NCBI RefSeq assembly: GCF_023276375.1
Contig: NZ_JALLPK010000002.1
Coordinates: forward strand, 62,001-126,000
Length of the DNA: 64,000 bases
Origin: Halocatena marina
Lineage (GTDB): Archaea; Halobacteriota; Halobacteria; Halobacteriales; Haloarculaceae
Reading direction: 5' to 3'
In this document: one piece after another, positions 1 to 9,249 of the stretch
Numbering within the stretch: position 1 is the stretch's first letter
How the letters are laid out: every line of letters starts with the position of its first letter
The notes under the pieces: generated by a model
Databases searched by the model: none
What the model was told of the DNA's origin: nothing
What the model saw: the letters and a program-made list of their open reading frames with translations, nothing else
Made by a program: the position numbers and the translations under genes

Positions 1-27
1 TTCGAATAACTAGTCTTTAGGCAAACA

Positions 28-2202
28 ATGAGTAAGAATCAAAATCTGGCCATGAACGAAGCAGCGACTACCAACCGTACAGACAATGATGTCATTTTCC
101 ATGTTAACAATGCCTCTGTAACCTTCGATATGGACCGAGGCGAATCAAAGGTACTCGATGATACCAGTATCGAAGTATATCGAAACGAGATTCTTGGAGT
201 TGTTGGAGAAAGTGGGAGCGGCAAATCAATGCTGGCATCGTCACTGTTGAACGCTATTGTCGAACCTGGCATTTTGAGCGGTGATATAACGTATTATCGA
301 GACGATGGAACGGCTGTTGATCTTCTTGACATAGATGAAGATGAGCTCATGAGCTTGCGATGGGAAGAAATTTCAATGGTTTTCCAAGGTGCAATGAGTT
401 CGTTTAATCCAACGCTCGATATCAGAACGCATTTTGAGGAAACCATCAATGCCCACGGATTTGATATGGCTGATGGAATTGAGCATGCCCATGAACTACT
501 TTCGGATTTATATCTAGATCCGGATCGAGTACTCAATTCATACCCACACGAGCTCAGTGGAGGTATGAAACAACGAGCACTCTTGGCGCTGAGTCTCGTA
601 TTAAAGCCAAAAGTGCTCGTTATGGATGAGCCAACTGCTGCACTTGATCTGCTAATGCAGCGATCAATTCTTAGTTTGTTACAGAATCTTCAGCAAAAAT
701 ATAATCTTACAATTGTATTTATCACGCACGATCTTCCGTTAGTCGCTGGCTTGTGTGATCGACTCGCGGTCATGTATGCATTCGACTTAGTAGAAGTTGG
801 TTCAACTGATGAAATGTTAAAGAATCCAACTCACCCATATACACGCGCACTATTAAGAGCAGTTCCGAATCTGAATGCACCACTTTCAGAGATGCGTCCG
901 ATAGAAGGATCCAGCCCGGATCCAGTTAATGTCCCGTCAGGGTGTGCATATCATCCTCGATGTCCAATGGCGGATGAAAGATGCCGTCATGAAGATCCAG
1001 ATTTCAGAAATGTTGATTCAAGCCATTTGTCCGCGTGCTTCCACTGGGAAAATTCAACGGATGCAGTTCCATCGACGTTCGAAACAGAGGGTGTGGCTGA
1101 ATCACCCTCTTTTGAAGGAAGTCAGTCCTCTGACCCGCTTGTGTCAGCCCATAACCTTTCGGTTCATTTTGAGAAAAAAGAGGGCGGTATACGGAATATA
1201 TTTGGGAAATCAGACACCGTCCATGCCGTTGATGGAATCGACTTAGATATATATGAGAATGATGTGGTTGTTTTGGTTGGTGAGAGTGGCTGTGGGAAAA
1301 CAACGCTTGGAAAGACACTTATCGGTGGTCAACGCCCAACAGATGGCAGTGTTGAGTATCGAAATCAAAACATTTGGGATGCTCGCGATAATAATGGGGA
1401 GATAGACATTCCATTTGAGGAAATCAGACAATCATTGCAAATAATCCATCAAGACCCAGGTAGCTCACTCAATCCAAATAAAACTATCATAAAAAGCTTA
1501 GAAGTTCCATTGAAGCTATCTGGGCTAGATCTAGGTAAAGAGGAGCGGAGATCAAGAATCCTTTCGCTGCTTGAGTATGTTGGTATGTCGCCGCCAGAAG
1601 ATTATGGCCAGCGTTATCCACATCAATTGAGCGGTGGAGAAACACAGAGAGTTGCGCTTGTTCGTGCACTGCTAATGAATCCTGATCTGATTCTAGCCGA
1701 CGAGGCAGTGAGTGCATTGGATGTCTCGCTACGTGTCGAGATGATGGATTTGATGCTAATGCTTCAGGAGCTTTTCAACACATCGTATGTGTTTGTCTCC
1801 CATAACCTCTCAAATGCACGTTATATTGCGGGGAAAGCCGATGGCAGGATTGCAGTGATGTATCTCGGCGAAATCGTCGAAATTGGTCCCGCCGAAGAAA
1901 TAATTAACAATCCGAAACATCCATACACGAACATTCTGAAATGGTCCACAGCAGAATTGGATCCAGAACAGGAAACAGGGGAGCCACCAATTCGTGGCAT
2001 TGATATTCCAGATCCAGTAGACCCGCCGAGTGGATGTCGTTTCCATACACGCTGTCCAGAGGCTCGAGAGGCTTGTAAAGAAGAGCTTCCGGATATTGAT
2101 GCAACTTTTGAAGGATCCCATGGTGCAGCATGTTTCCGAGAGTTTGAAGAAGAACACTCTTACTGGAATAGCGAACCACTATCTGACACAAATTCGAATT
2201 AA
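28..2202 (+). CDS. Fused two-domain oligopeptide-type ABC transporter ATPase (DppD-DppF-like)
   Basis: This 724-residue cytoplasmic protein contains two complete ATP-binding domains in one chain. Domain 1 has Walker A GESGSGKS (about residues 60-67), signature LSGGMKQR (about 176) and Walker B VLVMDEPTAALD (about 197). Domain 2 has GESGCGKT (about 418), LSGGETQR (about 533) and LILADEAVSALD (about 553). Each domain ends in the cysteine-bearing tail typical of peptide/nickel-type importers (SGCAYHPRCP about 304, SGCRFHTRCP about 666). In most bacteria these are two genes, DppD and DppF. The likely substrate is an oligosaccharide or peptide delivered by the binding protein at 6278-8182. No permease is present downstream; the paralogous system at 44-49 kb has its fused permease just upstream of the ATPase, so this one's permease probably lies before the window. 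Base composition is AT-rich compared with the paralogue at 44455-46668. Confidence 0.93.
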   Translation: MSKNQNLAMNEAATTNRTDNDVIFHVNNASVTFDMDRGESKVLDDTSIEVYRNEILGVVGESGSGKSMLASSLLNAIVEPGILSGDITYYRDDGTAVDLLDIDEDELMSLRWEEISMVFQGAMSSFNPTLDIRTHFEETINAHGFDMADGIEHAHELLSDLYLDPDRVLNSYPHELSGGMKQRALLALSLVLKPKVLVMDEPTAALDLLMQRSILSLLQNLQQKYNLTIVFITHDLPLVAGLCDRLAVMYAFDLVEVGSTDEMLKNPTHPYTRALLRAVPNLNAPLSEMRPIEGSSPDPVNVPSGCAYHPRCPMADERCRHEDPDFRNVDSSHLSACFHWENSTDAVPSTFETEGVAESPSFEGSQSSDPLVSAHNLSVHFEKKEGGIRNIFGKSDTVHAVDGIDLDIYENDVVVLVGESGCGKTTLGKTLIGGQRPTDGSVEYRNQNIWDARDNNGEIDIPFEEIRQSLQIIHQDPGSSLNPNKTIIKSLEVPLKLSGLDLGKEERRSRILSLLEYVGMSPPEDYGQRYPHQLSGGETQRVALVRALLMNPDLILADEAVSALDVSLRVEMMDLMLMLQELFNTSYVFVSHNLSNARYIAGKADGRIAVMYLGEIVEIGPAEEIINNPKHPYTNILKWSTAELDPEQETGEPPIRGIDIPDPVDPPSGCRFHTRCPEAREACKEELPDIDATFEGSHGAACFREFEEEHSYWNSEPLSDTNSN

Positions 2203-2588
2203 TCTAGCTATTAAATATCATGGTTCGTATCAAGTAACACGATTTTGAATTTGTGTCTCGATCCGTAATATCGCTCGGGATATTCTCGAAGTGAATCGTG
2301 TAGGTACCACAAAGCTTGGCAGTAATGGCTTGGTGTACGCGAAAAGAACATTAACAAAAATAAGTACGTTGATGTTCGTGATGGAGAGAATGGTAGAACG
2401 ATATCGAGAACAACGAGGATCCAGAGGGTCTCTGGCATTGAGGCGAGACCAACACAATGGAAGCTAAAAGCGTTCCCAACGTGGCTGTCATTCCGTGTTG
2501 AATACATGATAACAAGAACCATACCTATTTCACCCAGATCTTTAATTATTATTTCTACTAAATACAATAAGCAATACTTGCGAGATAG
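2203..2588. other. Gene-free AT-rich stretch
   Basis: About 390 bases between the ATPase stop and the promoter of the beta-helix protein. The open frames in it are short, on the opposite strand and without recognisable protein character. I see no RNA gene or clear repeat. Confidence 0.5.
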
Positions 2589-2597
2589 TTAAATATA
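2589..2597 (+). promoter_or_regulatory. TATA-like box for the beta-helix protein
   Basis: TTAAATATA is centred about 30 bases before the ATG at 2623, the spacing of a leaderless haloarchaeal transcript. It supports that start codon. Confidence 0.5.
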
Positions 2598-2622
2598 TGT
2601 CACTGTAGAATATAGATTAACT

Positions 2623-3741
2623 ATGGAGGATATTAGCAGAAGATCTGTCCTTCGAAAGGTAGGTATCGCTGGTACACTTGGAACTCTCGCCACCACTGGT
2701 GCTGCAGCCAAAAAGCGAACTAAATCGGTATCGCAAGCCGATATTACCGTCGGACCAGGGGATTCAATTCAGAGTGCAATCGATCAGGCATATGCAGGAG
2801 ACACAATACACGTAGAATCTGGTGAGTACCGGGAGAACCTGCAAACGGTACGGAGTGGTCAGTCTGGATCACCAATCACGATTACGGGACCGGCTGATGC
2901 AGTGTATATGGGCGGTGGAAACGCTCGTAGCTTCGAAATAAACCATAGCCATATCCACCTTACCGGGCTAACTTTGGATGGGTTACACGATCCGAATAAC
3001 CCTGGTGACCTCAGTTCCTATCGAGACAAGATGGTTTACGCCGAGCCGACGAGTTCAGAGTATCTTACCAATCTCGTACTTACTCCACACGGAGCCGGCA
3101 ACACGTTTGGAGAATGTATTCGAGTTGCGATGACAACGGACTCTGAAATTGGGAACTTCGAGGTGATTGGTGCAACTGGTCGCGAACACTACGGACCAGG
3201 AAATGTCGAGGGATCCAATGGTGAGGTAGTGTACGTTGGAACTTCACCTTCTCAAATTGACGAATCGCCGCACAATGGAAACCCGGATGAATCAAATAAT
3301 GTCCACGTACATCACATCGACAACAGCAGTGGTCACGCTCATTCGGAACTCGTAAATACGAAGGAGGGAACGTACGATATCCTAATCGAGTACTGTACTG
3401 ACAGAGGTACAGAGTACCCAGAAGGAGGGGCAATAAATGTTCAAGGTCAGGAAACGATCGTTCGGTATAATGATCTTCAAGATGGACTAGGGGCAGCCGT
3501 TCGACTAGGTTGGTCTACGTCCCATGAAGACGTGCCCGATGCAGGGACTATGAACTCGGTATATTACAACCGATTAACAAACAACGATGGAGACGCTATC
3601 AAACTCCCCAAATCAAATGCAGGGGCAAGCGAACAAACCAACCTGTGCGGAAATGAGTTTAACGGAGATACGGATGACACTCCCGGATCTTCGTGTCCAA
3701 GTAGCTTGCCAGAAAGTGACCAATGGGGTGCCAATGGATAA
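2623..3741 (+). CDS. Tat-exported right-handed beta-helix protein (pectate-lyase-like or chondroitinase-B-like)
   Basis: This 372-residue protein begins with a twin-arginine signal (R6-R7, SRRSVLRK, then a hydrophobic run to about residue 28), so it is exported folded. After it comes the typical opening of parallel beta-helix polysaccharide lyases: a DSIQSAIDQAYAGDTIHV block (about 48-65), PITITGP and HIHLTGLTLDG, followed by coils rich in Asn and His. There is no lipobox, so it is probably released or loosely wall-associated. The role is inferred: it could cleave uronate-containing polysaccharide and supply oligomers to the ABC system around it. A catalytic lysine or arginine cannot be assigned from sequence alone. 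It stands alone with its own TATA box. It could instead be a non-catalytic beta-helix adhesin. Confidence 0.75.
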   Translation: MEDISRRSVLRKVGIAGTLGTLATTGAAAKKRTKSVSQADITVGPGDSIQSAIDQAYAGDTIHVESGEYRENLQTVRSGQSGSPITITGPADAVYMGGGNARSFEINHSHIHLTGLTLDGLHDPNNPGDLSSYRDKMVYAEPTSSEYLTNLVLTPHGAGNTFGECIRVAMTTDSEIGNFEVIGATGREHYGPGNVEGSNGEVVYVGTSPSQIDESPHNGNPDESNNVHVHHIDNSSGHAHSELVNTKEGTYDILIEYCTDRGTEYPEGGAINVQGQETIVRYNDLQDGLGAAVRLGWSTSHEDVPDAGTMNSVYYNRLTNNDGDAIKLPKSNAGASEQTNLCGNEFNGDTDDTPGSSCPSSLPESDQWGANG

Positions 3742-3900
3742 TTTAGTAAGTCATTCAAGCTGGCGAGACGCTTACTAAATATACTCAGCACGTGGTACGA
3801 TCAGCAACTAACCAGTCCGAATTTTATTTATATACATAAACAATAATTATAATTTATTGTATATTCATATAGCAGGTTCAATTTTGTGTCCGTCGATACA
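3742..3900. other. Short gene-free AT-rich spacer
   Basis: About 160 bases, strongly AT-rich around 3815-3870. It holds no gene and leads into the promoter of the SDR gene. Confidence 0.4.
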
Positions 3901-3908
3901 TTTTTATT
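3901..3908 (+). promoter_or_regulatory. TATA-like box for the Azf/uronate-dehydrogenase-like gene
   Basis: TTTTTATT lies about 24 bases before the tandem ATGs at 3928 and 3931, which fits a leaderless start at the first ATG. Confidence 0.45.
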
Positions 3909-3927
3909 GGCAGGAAAACATCCATAG

Positions 3928-4773
3928 ATGATGAAGAGCATCCTGATCACAGGTGTCTATGGTAGATGTGGAACCGCACTAATTGACCACCTTCACGATC
4001 GAGACGAATACTCATTCACCTACTTCAACCGGTCTGATCGAGATGAAGATCACGACTATGGTGGATACGATACGATAGTGGCTGATATCAATGACTATGA
4101 TGCAACTCGTTCGGCGTTCGAGGACAAAGATGCGGTCATTCATCTAGCTGCGTATCCGTACGACTTTGGGGATTGGGATGATGTACGTGAGCCAAATATC
4201 ACTGGTATGTATAATGCATTGGAAGCGGCTAAAGAGGCTGGTGTAGAAGATTTCATTTTTGGATCAACAAACCACGTTATGGGCATGTATGAAGTCGCTA
4301 ATGCACCGGATATCTATTATCCGGAATCAGATATTCTGATCGATCATACGGATCCAAAGCGACCAGATTCATTCTATGGAGCAACAAAATCCTTCGGTGA
4401 AGATTTGGGCCGCTACTATGTGGAGAATTACGAGTATCCCAAACGGTTCTATGCAATCCGCATTTGTAGCGTTCGAATGCCAAAATACGATCATCCATTT
4501 GGCGATGCAGAAAAAGGGGCCGACGATGGAGAGTGGGAAAGAGGCAGTATTGAGTATGAAACACAGGTGGCCAGGATGAAAGCGATGTGGCAGTCACGTA
4601 GGGATTTTGCTCATCAAGTGGATTGCTGTCTACAGGACGATACTGTCGAGTTTGATATTTTCAGTGGTGTCAGTGATAATGATCGCCGATGGTATGATAT
4701 CTCCCATGCTCGCGATGTGATTGGCTACGAACCAAAGGACAATGGCGAGACTTGGGATTCACCACCTGAATAG
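3928..4773 (+). CDS. NAD-dependent extended SDR, Azf / uronate dehydrogenase-like
   Basis: This 281-residue cytoplasmic protein has the Rossmann glycine motif GVYGRCG (residues 9-15), DAVIHLAAYPYD, the GSTNHVMGMY segment (about 112) characteristic of uronate dehydrogenases and of haloarchaeal NAD-dependent glucose-6-phosphate dehydrogenase (Azf), and the catalytic pair Y150-x3-K154 (YGATK). The C-terminal SDNDRRWYDISHARDVIGYEP block also closely resembles Azf-type proteins. Members of this family oxidise C1 of a hexose, hexose phosphate or hexuronate to the lactone. Beside a beta-helix protein, a KdgF-like cupin and a KdgD-like lyase, a hexuronate dehydrogenase role is more attractive than glucose-6-phosphate oxidation, but this is inference. 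Two in-frame ATGs occur at the start. Confidence 0.85.
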   Translation: MMKSILITGVYGRCGTALIDHLHDRDEYSFTYFNRSDRDEDHDYGGYDTIVADINDYDATRSAFEDKDAVIHLAAYPYDFGDWDDVREPNITGMYNALEAAKEAGVEDFIFGSTNHVMGMYEVANAPDIYYPESDILIDHTDPKRPDSFYGATKSFGEDLGRYYVENYEYPKRFYAIRICSVRMPKYDHPFGDAEKGADDGEWERGSIEYETQVARMKAMWQSRRDFAHQVDCCLQDDTVEFDIFSGVSDNDRRWYDISHARDVIGYEPKDNGETWDSPPE

Positions 4774-4850
4774 CTGATATTGGTGTCAGCTATTGTTGAC
4801 GATTAAATTCAGTAGTGGCTATTTCGATCACAGTTATTTTGTGCTGTCTG

Positions 4851-5210
4851 CTAGTCCCACGGAGTACCATCTCTGGCTGGACTGAAGATATCGATGCCTT
4901 GTACTGGCTTATCTGTCCTATTTTCAGATGCATGGGGAATGCCACCTGGAATGACGTATGAATCACCTGCTTCAAAGTCATAGGATTCCCCTTCGAGGAT
5001 CACGGTGAACGTACCGTGCGTTATAAAGACAGCTTGTTCATTTGGGTGACTGTGTTCCATTGCAGTTGCGCCGGCCTCGAATTGGAAGTGTTGCATGTTC
5101 ATGTTTTCGCCAGCAACTAACTGGGTGACATACACACCGTCTTCTGGTTCGATAGACTCTTGATCTGGAAGTGATTTACTTTCCACACCATGACGTGTAT
5201 TTCCCATCAA
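4851..5210 (-). CDS. KdgF-like cupin
   Basis: This 119-residue single-domain cupin has both conserved motifs. Motif 1 reads G-x5-HSH-x3-Q-x6-G, with glutamine where most cupins have a metal-binding glutamate. Motif 2 is GDSYVIPGGIPHASEN. The glutamine version and the ending IDIFSPARD resemble KdgF, the enzyme that opens 4,5-unsaturated uronates from pectin or alginate lyases to a linear ketouronate. That activity would suit the beta-helix lyase-like protein and the uronate-dehydrogenase-like SDR next door. It is convergent with the SDR gene and about 80 bases from it, so it is a separate transcript. A general sugar-binding cupin remains possible. Confidence 0.78.
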   Translation of the reverse strand: MMGNTRHGVESKSLPDQESIEPEDGVYVTQLVAGENMNMQHFQFEAGATAMEHSHPNEQAVFITHGTFTVILEGESYDFEAGDSYVIPGGIPHASENRTDKPVQGIDIFSPARDGTPWD

Positions 5211-5346
5211 CCTAAAGATACTGGTTATTGAAACGGTTTGTCTAACTCATGAATGGATGGTATTCTATATTTCTAAATTGTACAACTGGCTGTTAAAGAG
5301 AGATACCGAATAGTTAAGGGGGAGTATATCCTTGATTAGGCTGTAA

Positions 5347-6183
5347 ATGGCAGTACCATTTGTAAATCTCCCGAGTGGCGATGAGATGCCAATTATTGGT
5401 GCCGGTACGTGGGACCTAGAAGGAAACACGGCCCGAGAGTCGGTACGTGCGGCACTTGAAGCTGGCTACACCCACATTGATACCGCAGAGGGATATATGA
5501 ACGAGGCGGAAATTGGCGATGTGTTAACTGATTATGATCGAGAGGAGCTTTTCCTCACCTCTAAAGTGTTGCCGTCGAACCTAAATTACGAATCCGTACG
5601 TGATGCGTGTGATGCTTCGTTAGATCGGCTGGGAACTGATTACTTGGATTTGTACCTGATTCACTGGCCCAATCCAGCAATTTCACTACGAGAAACTCTC
5701 CATGCAATGGAACAGCTAGTGAACGAAGGTAAAGTTCGAAATATTGGTGTTTCAAACTTTAGCGTGTATCAGCTCAGTGCTGCACAGCATATCGCAAACA
5801 TTCCAATTGCCGTAAATCAGATCGAATATCATCCTTGGCTCCAACGACCGGAACTCGTCGAATTCTGTCGAGAAACAGAGACAATTGTTGAAGGAGCTGC
5901 ACCACTTGCTCGAACAGAGATCCTTAGTGATGATACTGTGGGTGAGCTCGCTGATAAATACGATAAGTCACCAGCTCAAATCGCACTGCGATGGGCTGTT
6001 GAACAAGAAGTAGTCGTAATCCCAAAATCAACTTCCACAGATCACATTCGCCAGAATGCCGCTCTGTTCGACTGGGAACTCGAAGAACAAGATCACCAAC
6101 GATTGAACGAGATAGATCGCAATCAGCCAGTCTACGACACTATCAAGGATTGGACCGGCGATGTCTATGGAATCTCGCCATAG
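5347..6183 (+). CDS. Aldo/keto reductase (AKR superfamily)
   Basis: This 278-residue NAD(P)H-dependent TIM-barrel oxidoreductase shows the full AKR catalytic tetrad: D45 and Y50 in HIDTAEGY, K73 in TSKVLPSN and H106 in YLIHWPN. The cofactor phosphate-binding segment is VVVIPKSTSTDHIRQNA near residue 220. Members reduce aldehydes or ketones, or run in reverse. In this setting a keto-uronate or aldehyde intermediate is a plausible substrate, though the sequence does not show it. A paralogue (52418-53224) sits beside the second ABC system, so an AKR seems to be a repeated part of these oligosaccharide modules. The start ATG follows an AT-rich upstream region without an obvious Shine-Dalgarno sequence. 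Confidence 0.9.
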   Translation: MAVPFVNLPSGDEMPIIGAGTWDLEGNTARESVRAALEAGYTHIDTAEGYMNEAEIGDVLTDYDREELFLTSKVLPSNLNYESVRDACDASLDRLGTDYLDLYLIHWPNPAISLRETLHAMEQLVNEGKVRNIGVSNFSVYQLSAAQHIANIPIAVNQIEYHPWLQRPELVEFCRETETIVEGAAPLARTEILSDDTVGELADKYDKSPAQIALRWAVEQEVVVIPKSTSTDHIRQNAALFDWELEEQDHQRLNEIDRNQPVYDTIKDWTGDVYGISP

Positions 6184-6277
6184 TCCTATCTTCTGATAAT
6201 TAAGCACTATAGCAGAAATATAGTTTTCAAATTAATTATATAATTATATGAGTAGGATGTTCTATGTTTCTTTATTC

Positions 6278-8182
6278 TTACTTAGGCTTGGGGAAACCGA
6301 AGCGAATCGGCCACGATTGTTGGCGTCCAATTCTCATGTATGCATTTTGATCGACACCGTATTGGTCTTTCTCGAGCCCTCTATCTCCGGATGGGCTTGG
6401 CCACTTCCAGTCGTCCGTTGTGAATGGAACTGCTTGATTTCGTACCACGTCGTAAGTTTTGTCTTGGTTCCAGTTATATACCCACGCAAGCTTTTGAATA
6501 GACGATTTCTTTTCACTTTCGGAATTAGCTTTGGAAAGATTGGTGAGGACCTGTTTTACATCGACTTCCTTGAGCTTCCCTTCTGGCTTTCCAATTGGTG
6601 GGACATCGATTTTGTATTCATTATTATCACTGTCATCATCCCAATTTTTTGGCCAGGCAGTAAGGTGCGCCTCTAAGGCCATATTTGTATTATAGCCATT
6701 ATATGGGATCGGTGGAACTTGACCCTGCCACCAATGGAGAGCATCGTATTCATGATTGGGAACCGTCTGTCCTTCGTACGTCGTTGATTCCTCGTTGTAT
6801 ATTTTCACCTTTACACCGAAATCCTCCAAGACTTGTTGGAGTGCTTGGCTGCGGCCAGCAAAGTAAGGAGGAGACTTCAGTTCGATCTCAAACCGGTTGT
6901 TATCTGGTGTTTGCCACCATTGTCCCTCCTTAGAGAATCCTTCTGCTTTTAAGAGATTTGTTGCCTTTTCTCTATTAACTCGATCTTGAATATTTTCACC
7001 CTCGCTAGAGAATTTCATATATTCGCTCTTTCGATCCCCTATCCACTTATCTGTTAAGAAGTTAGACATTCCACAGGGGATATCGGCAGTTTCTAGCATA
7101 AATGACCCATACGACTCTCCTTTGAGCATCGTCTGCCGATCAATTGCATGAGCCAACGCCCACCTAACTTTACGATTGTCAAGTGGTTTTCTACGGGTAT
7201 TCCACACAACCGCACGCCCCGTGTGTCGCAGTTCAACAATCCAATCCATCCAATCGTTCCCATTTTTATCCAATTGTTTCACTTGGGCATTGGTGATTGA
7301 AGAGTTTTGAGCTATGTCCGCTTCTTCATTCATCATCGATTGCCACCTTTCCTCTGGTGTATCGATCGGTAGCATGGAAATCTGAGAAGGACCAATATCA
7401 TCTGACTTAATATACGGGTTCTCATAGTCCTCGTACGGCTCGAGGATCAATCGCGTAGAATTAGAATCTGAATATTTAAATGGTCCACATCCCAGCCCTT
7501 GGTCCAGTAGATCACGTCCAGAATATCTATACTGGGTAAGCTCGTTCATTGCTTGCTTTCGTTGGCTATCGTTATTTGCGCTTTCCAGTTTATCAAGATT
7601 TTCTTTAAATATATCGTCCCGGTACATCAATCGTTTACCGCCGAACAGAGTTTCTTCCAGAAGTAACGGATCAACCTTCTGAGAAAGCGGAATCTCTACT
7701 GTTTTATCTCCAGTAATTTTCACATCACTAATGAAGTCCCAGAGTGGATCTTCAAAGTGCTTCCAAAGACGAAGGTTTCCAGCGAAGTCTTTTGCTTTGT
7801 AGTCAGTTCCATCATGCCAAGTGAAATTTTTGAAGATCTCACACTGAACTGTCTCCCCTTTCTTAATCGTGGATGGGATTTCCCAATCATTTAGAGCAAC
7901 TGGGTACCACTCACCTTCTTGTTGGTGATATCCGGCAATATAATCAAATATTTGATATCGGTGCATGTCGTCAGTACCGCCATTCCATGGGTTGAAATTA
8001 ATCTCATTAGGAATAACTTCGTCCATAAACATGGTCAGTGTACTCCCACCACTATTACTGCCGTTGCTGGACTGTGAGCAACCAGCCAACCCAGCGATAC
8101 CAGCTGCACCTACTGCCTTGACTATATCTCGACGACTAAGACTGTAGCGCTGACTAAGTTGTTCTCTGCTATCTTTTACCAT
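6278..8182 (-). CDS. Oligopeptide-type ABC transporter substrate-binding lipoprotein (SBP family 5)
   Basis: This 634-residue extracellular binding protein has a Tat signal (SRRDIVKAVG) followed by the lipobox AGLAGC, so it is exported folded and lipid-anchored. A Ser/Asn/Gly linker leads into a DppA/OppA-type body: NFTWHDGTDYKAKDF and VRWALAHAIDRQTM are typical family signatures. It is the likely substrate-capturing partner of the fused ATPase at 28-2202. In this carbohydrate setting it may bind oligosaccharides, since family 5 proteins are not restricted to peptides. The paralogue at 50495-52282 belongs to the second system. Upstream, a CCTTATTA element lies about 26-30 bases before the ATG. 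Confidence 0.92.
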   Translation of the reverse strand: MVKDSREQLSQRYSLSRRDIVKAVGAAGIAGLAGCSQSSNGSNSGGSTLTMFMDEVIPNEINFNPWNGGTDDMHRYQIFDYIAGYHQQEGEWYPVALNDWEIPSTIKKGETVQCEIFKNFTWHDGTDYKAKDFAGNLRLWKHFEDPLWDFISDVKITGDKTVEIPLSQKVDPLLLEETLFGGKRLMYRDDIFKENLDKLESANNDSQRKQAMNELTQYRYSGRDLLDQGLGCGPFKYSDSNSTRLILEPYEDYENPYIKSDDIGPSQISMLPIDTPEERWQSMMNEEADIAQNSSITNAQVKQLDKNGNDWMDWIVELRHTGRAVVWNTRRKPLDNRKVRWALAHAIDRQTMLKGESYGSFMLETADIPCGMSNFLTDKWIGDRKSEYMKFSSEGENIQDRVNREKATNLLKAEGFSKEGQWWQTPDNNRFEIELKSPPYFAGRSQALQQVLEDFGVKVKIYNEESTTYEGQTVPNHEYDALHWWQGQVPPIPYNGYNTNMALEAHLTAWPKNWDDDSDNNEYKIDVPPIGKPEGKLKEVDVKQVLTNLSKANSESEKKSSIQKLAWVYNWNQDKTYDVVRNQAVPFTTDDWKWPSPSGDRGLEKDQYGVDQNAYMRIGRQQSWPIRFGFPKPK

Positions 8183-8294
8183 ACGATGGATTTAGTATGC
8201 TGTGTAATAAGGTTTAGGGTTTTATCATTACTCATAACTTCATTCTGGATGTATACACTCAATCTAATGGTGCTGGTTGTCTACATTTACTTAT

Positions 8295-9218
8295 TTAAAA
8301 AGTAGCGGAATTTATTTTTTCATAGTATTCGCGTGTCCGTTTCTTATCTTTCTCTGAAAGTTGTACAAGGGGCGAGCGAACAGGTCCACCATGAAATCCT
8401 GCAAGTTCCATTCCATACTTAACAGCAGGAACATTGTTAGCTGCAGTGAAGGGATTATTCATCCCCGATTCTTCACGAAGGTCCTCGTATGGTCTTAGTA
8501 TATCTCGGATATGCCGTGCACGAGCCCAATCTTCATTTCTGATGGCATTCGAGAGTGCCAGTACAGGCTCAGGAGCAAAATTTCCGATTCCAGTCGTATA
8601 TCCCTCTGCACCCTCAAGAGCAAATGCTGGTGCATACCGTTCTGCAATTCCATTGAGCCAAACGAGATCACCAGTAGTATCTGAAACTGACTGAGTGAAG
8701 TCCTTGATGTTATTAACTGCGTATTTAACAGCAATCACATTATTAATAGTTGATAACTCGTCAATTAATTTCCGGGATAACAGTGGTCCACGTTTGTACA
8801 AAACAAGTCCAAGGTCAGTGCTTTCGGCCAATTTTGTGTAGTAATCGACCAATCCTTGCTCATGGATGTACGTATGACGAGGGTACATTACCATCGCCGC
8901 ATCAGCTCCTATCCGTTCATACTCAGAAAGAAGTTCAACAGCTGTTTTCGTGCTACCGCCGACTCCTGCAACCACTGCTGACTCGTCTTGAGTAGCTTCG
9001 ACATGTGTACCTACCACCTCGATGCGTTCCTGATGCGAGAGAGAGTAGTACTCTCCAGTATTTCCACAAGGAATAAACACCTGTGCACCAGCTCGTTCTA
9101 GCGATTGAAGATTTTCATGGAGTTTGCTGTGTTGTATCTTACTTCCATCCTCACCAAATGGTGTTGCAGTCGTGAATGGCACGCCTCGTAGCTGCTGTTT
9201 GATATCTCTGTAACCCAT
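8295..9218 (-). CDS. DHDPS-family lyase/aldolase, KdgD-like
   Basis: This 307-residue TIM-barrel Schiff-base enzyme belongs to the dihydrodipicolinate synthase / N-acetylneuraminate lyase superfamily. It keeps the substrate loop GNTGEYYSL (residues 52-60), Y141 in VLYKRG and the Schiff-base K165 in VIAVKYAV. The GNTGE-Y loop is the form seen in 5-dehydro-4-deoxyglucarate dehydratases (KdgD) and 2-keto-3-deoxy acid aldolases rather than in lysine biosynthesis. With the uronate-dehydrogenase-like SDR nearby, a place at the end of an oxidative uronate route is the best inference. It follows the promoter of the desert side and precedes the binding-protein gene on the same strand (113-base gap). 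A diverged paralogue lies at 61349-62287. Confidence 0.88.
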   Translation of the reverse strand: MGYRDIKQQLRGVPFTTATPFGEDGSKIQHSKLHENLQSLERAGAQVFIPCGNTGEYYSLSHQERIEVVGTHVEATQDESAVVAGVGGSTKTAVELLSEYERIGADAAMVMYPRHTYIHEQGLVDYYTKLAESTDLGLVLYKRGPLLSRKLIDELSTINNVIAVKYAVNNIKDFTQSVSDTTGDLVWLNGIAERYAPAFALEGAEGYTTGIGNFAPEPVLALSNAIRNEDWARARHIRDILRPYEDLREESGMNNPFTAANNVPAVKYGMELAGFHGGPVRSPLVQLSEKDKKRTREYYEKINSATF

Positions 9219-9242
9219 TCACTAGTCAATTAGCACGTCTCG

Positions 9243-9249
9243 TTATAAA
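9243..9249 (-). promoter_or_regulatory. TATA-like box for the KdgD-like gene
   Basis: TTTATAA on the minus strand is centred about 28 bases before the ATG at 9218, which fits a leaderless transcript. Confidence 0.5.
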
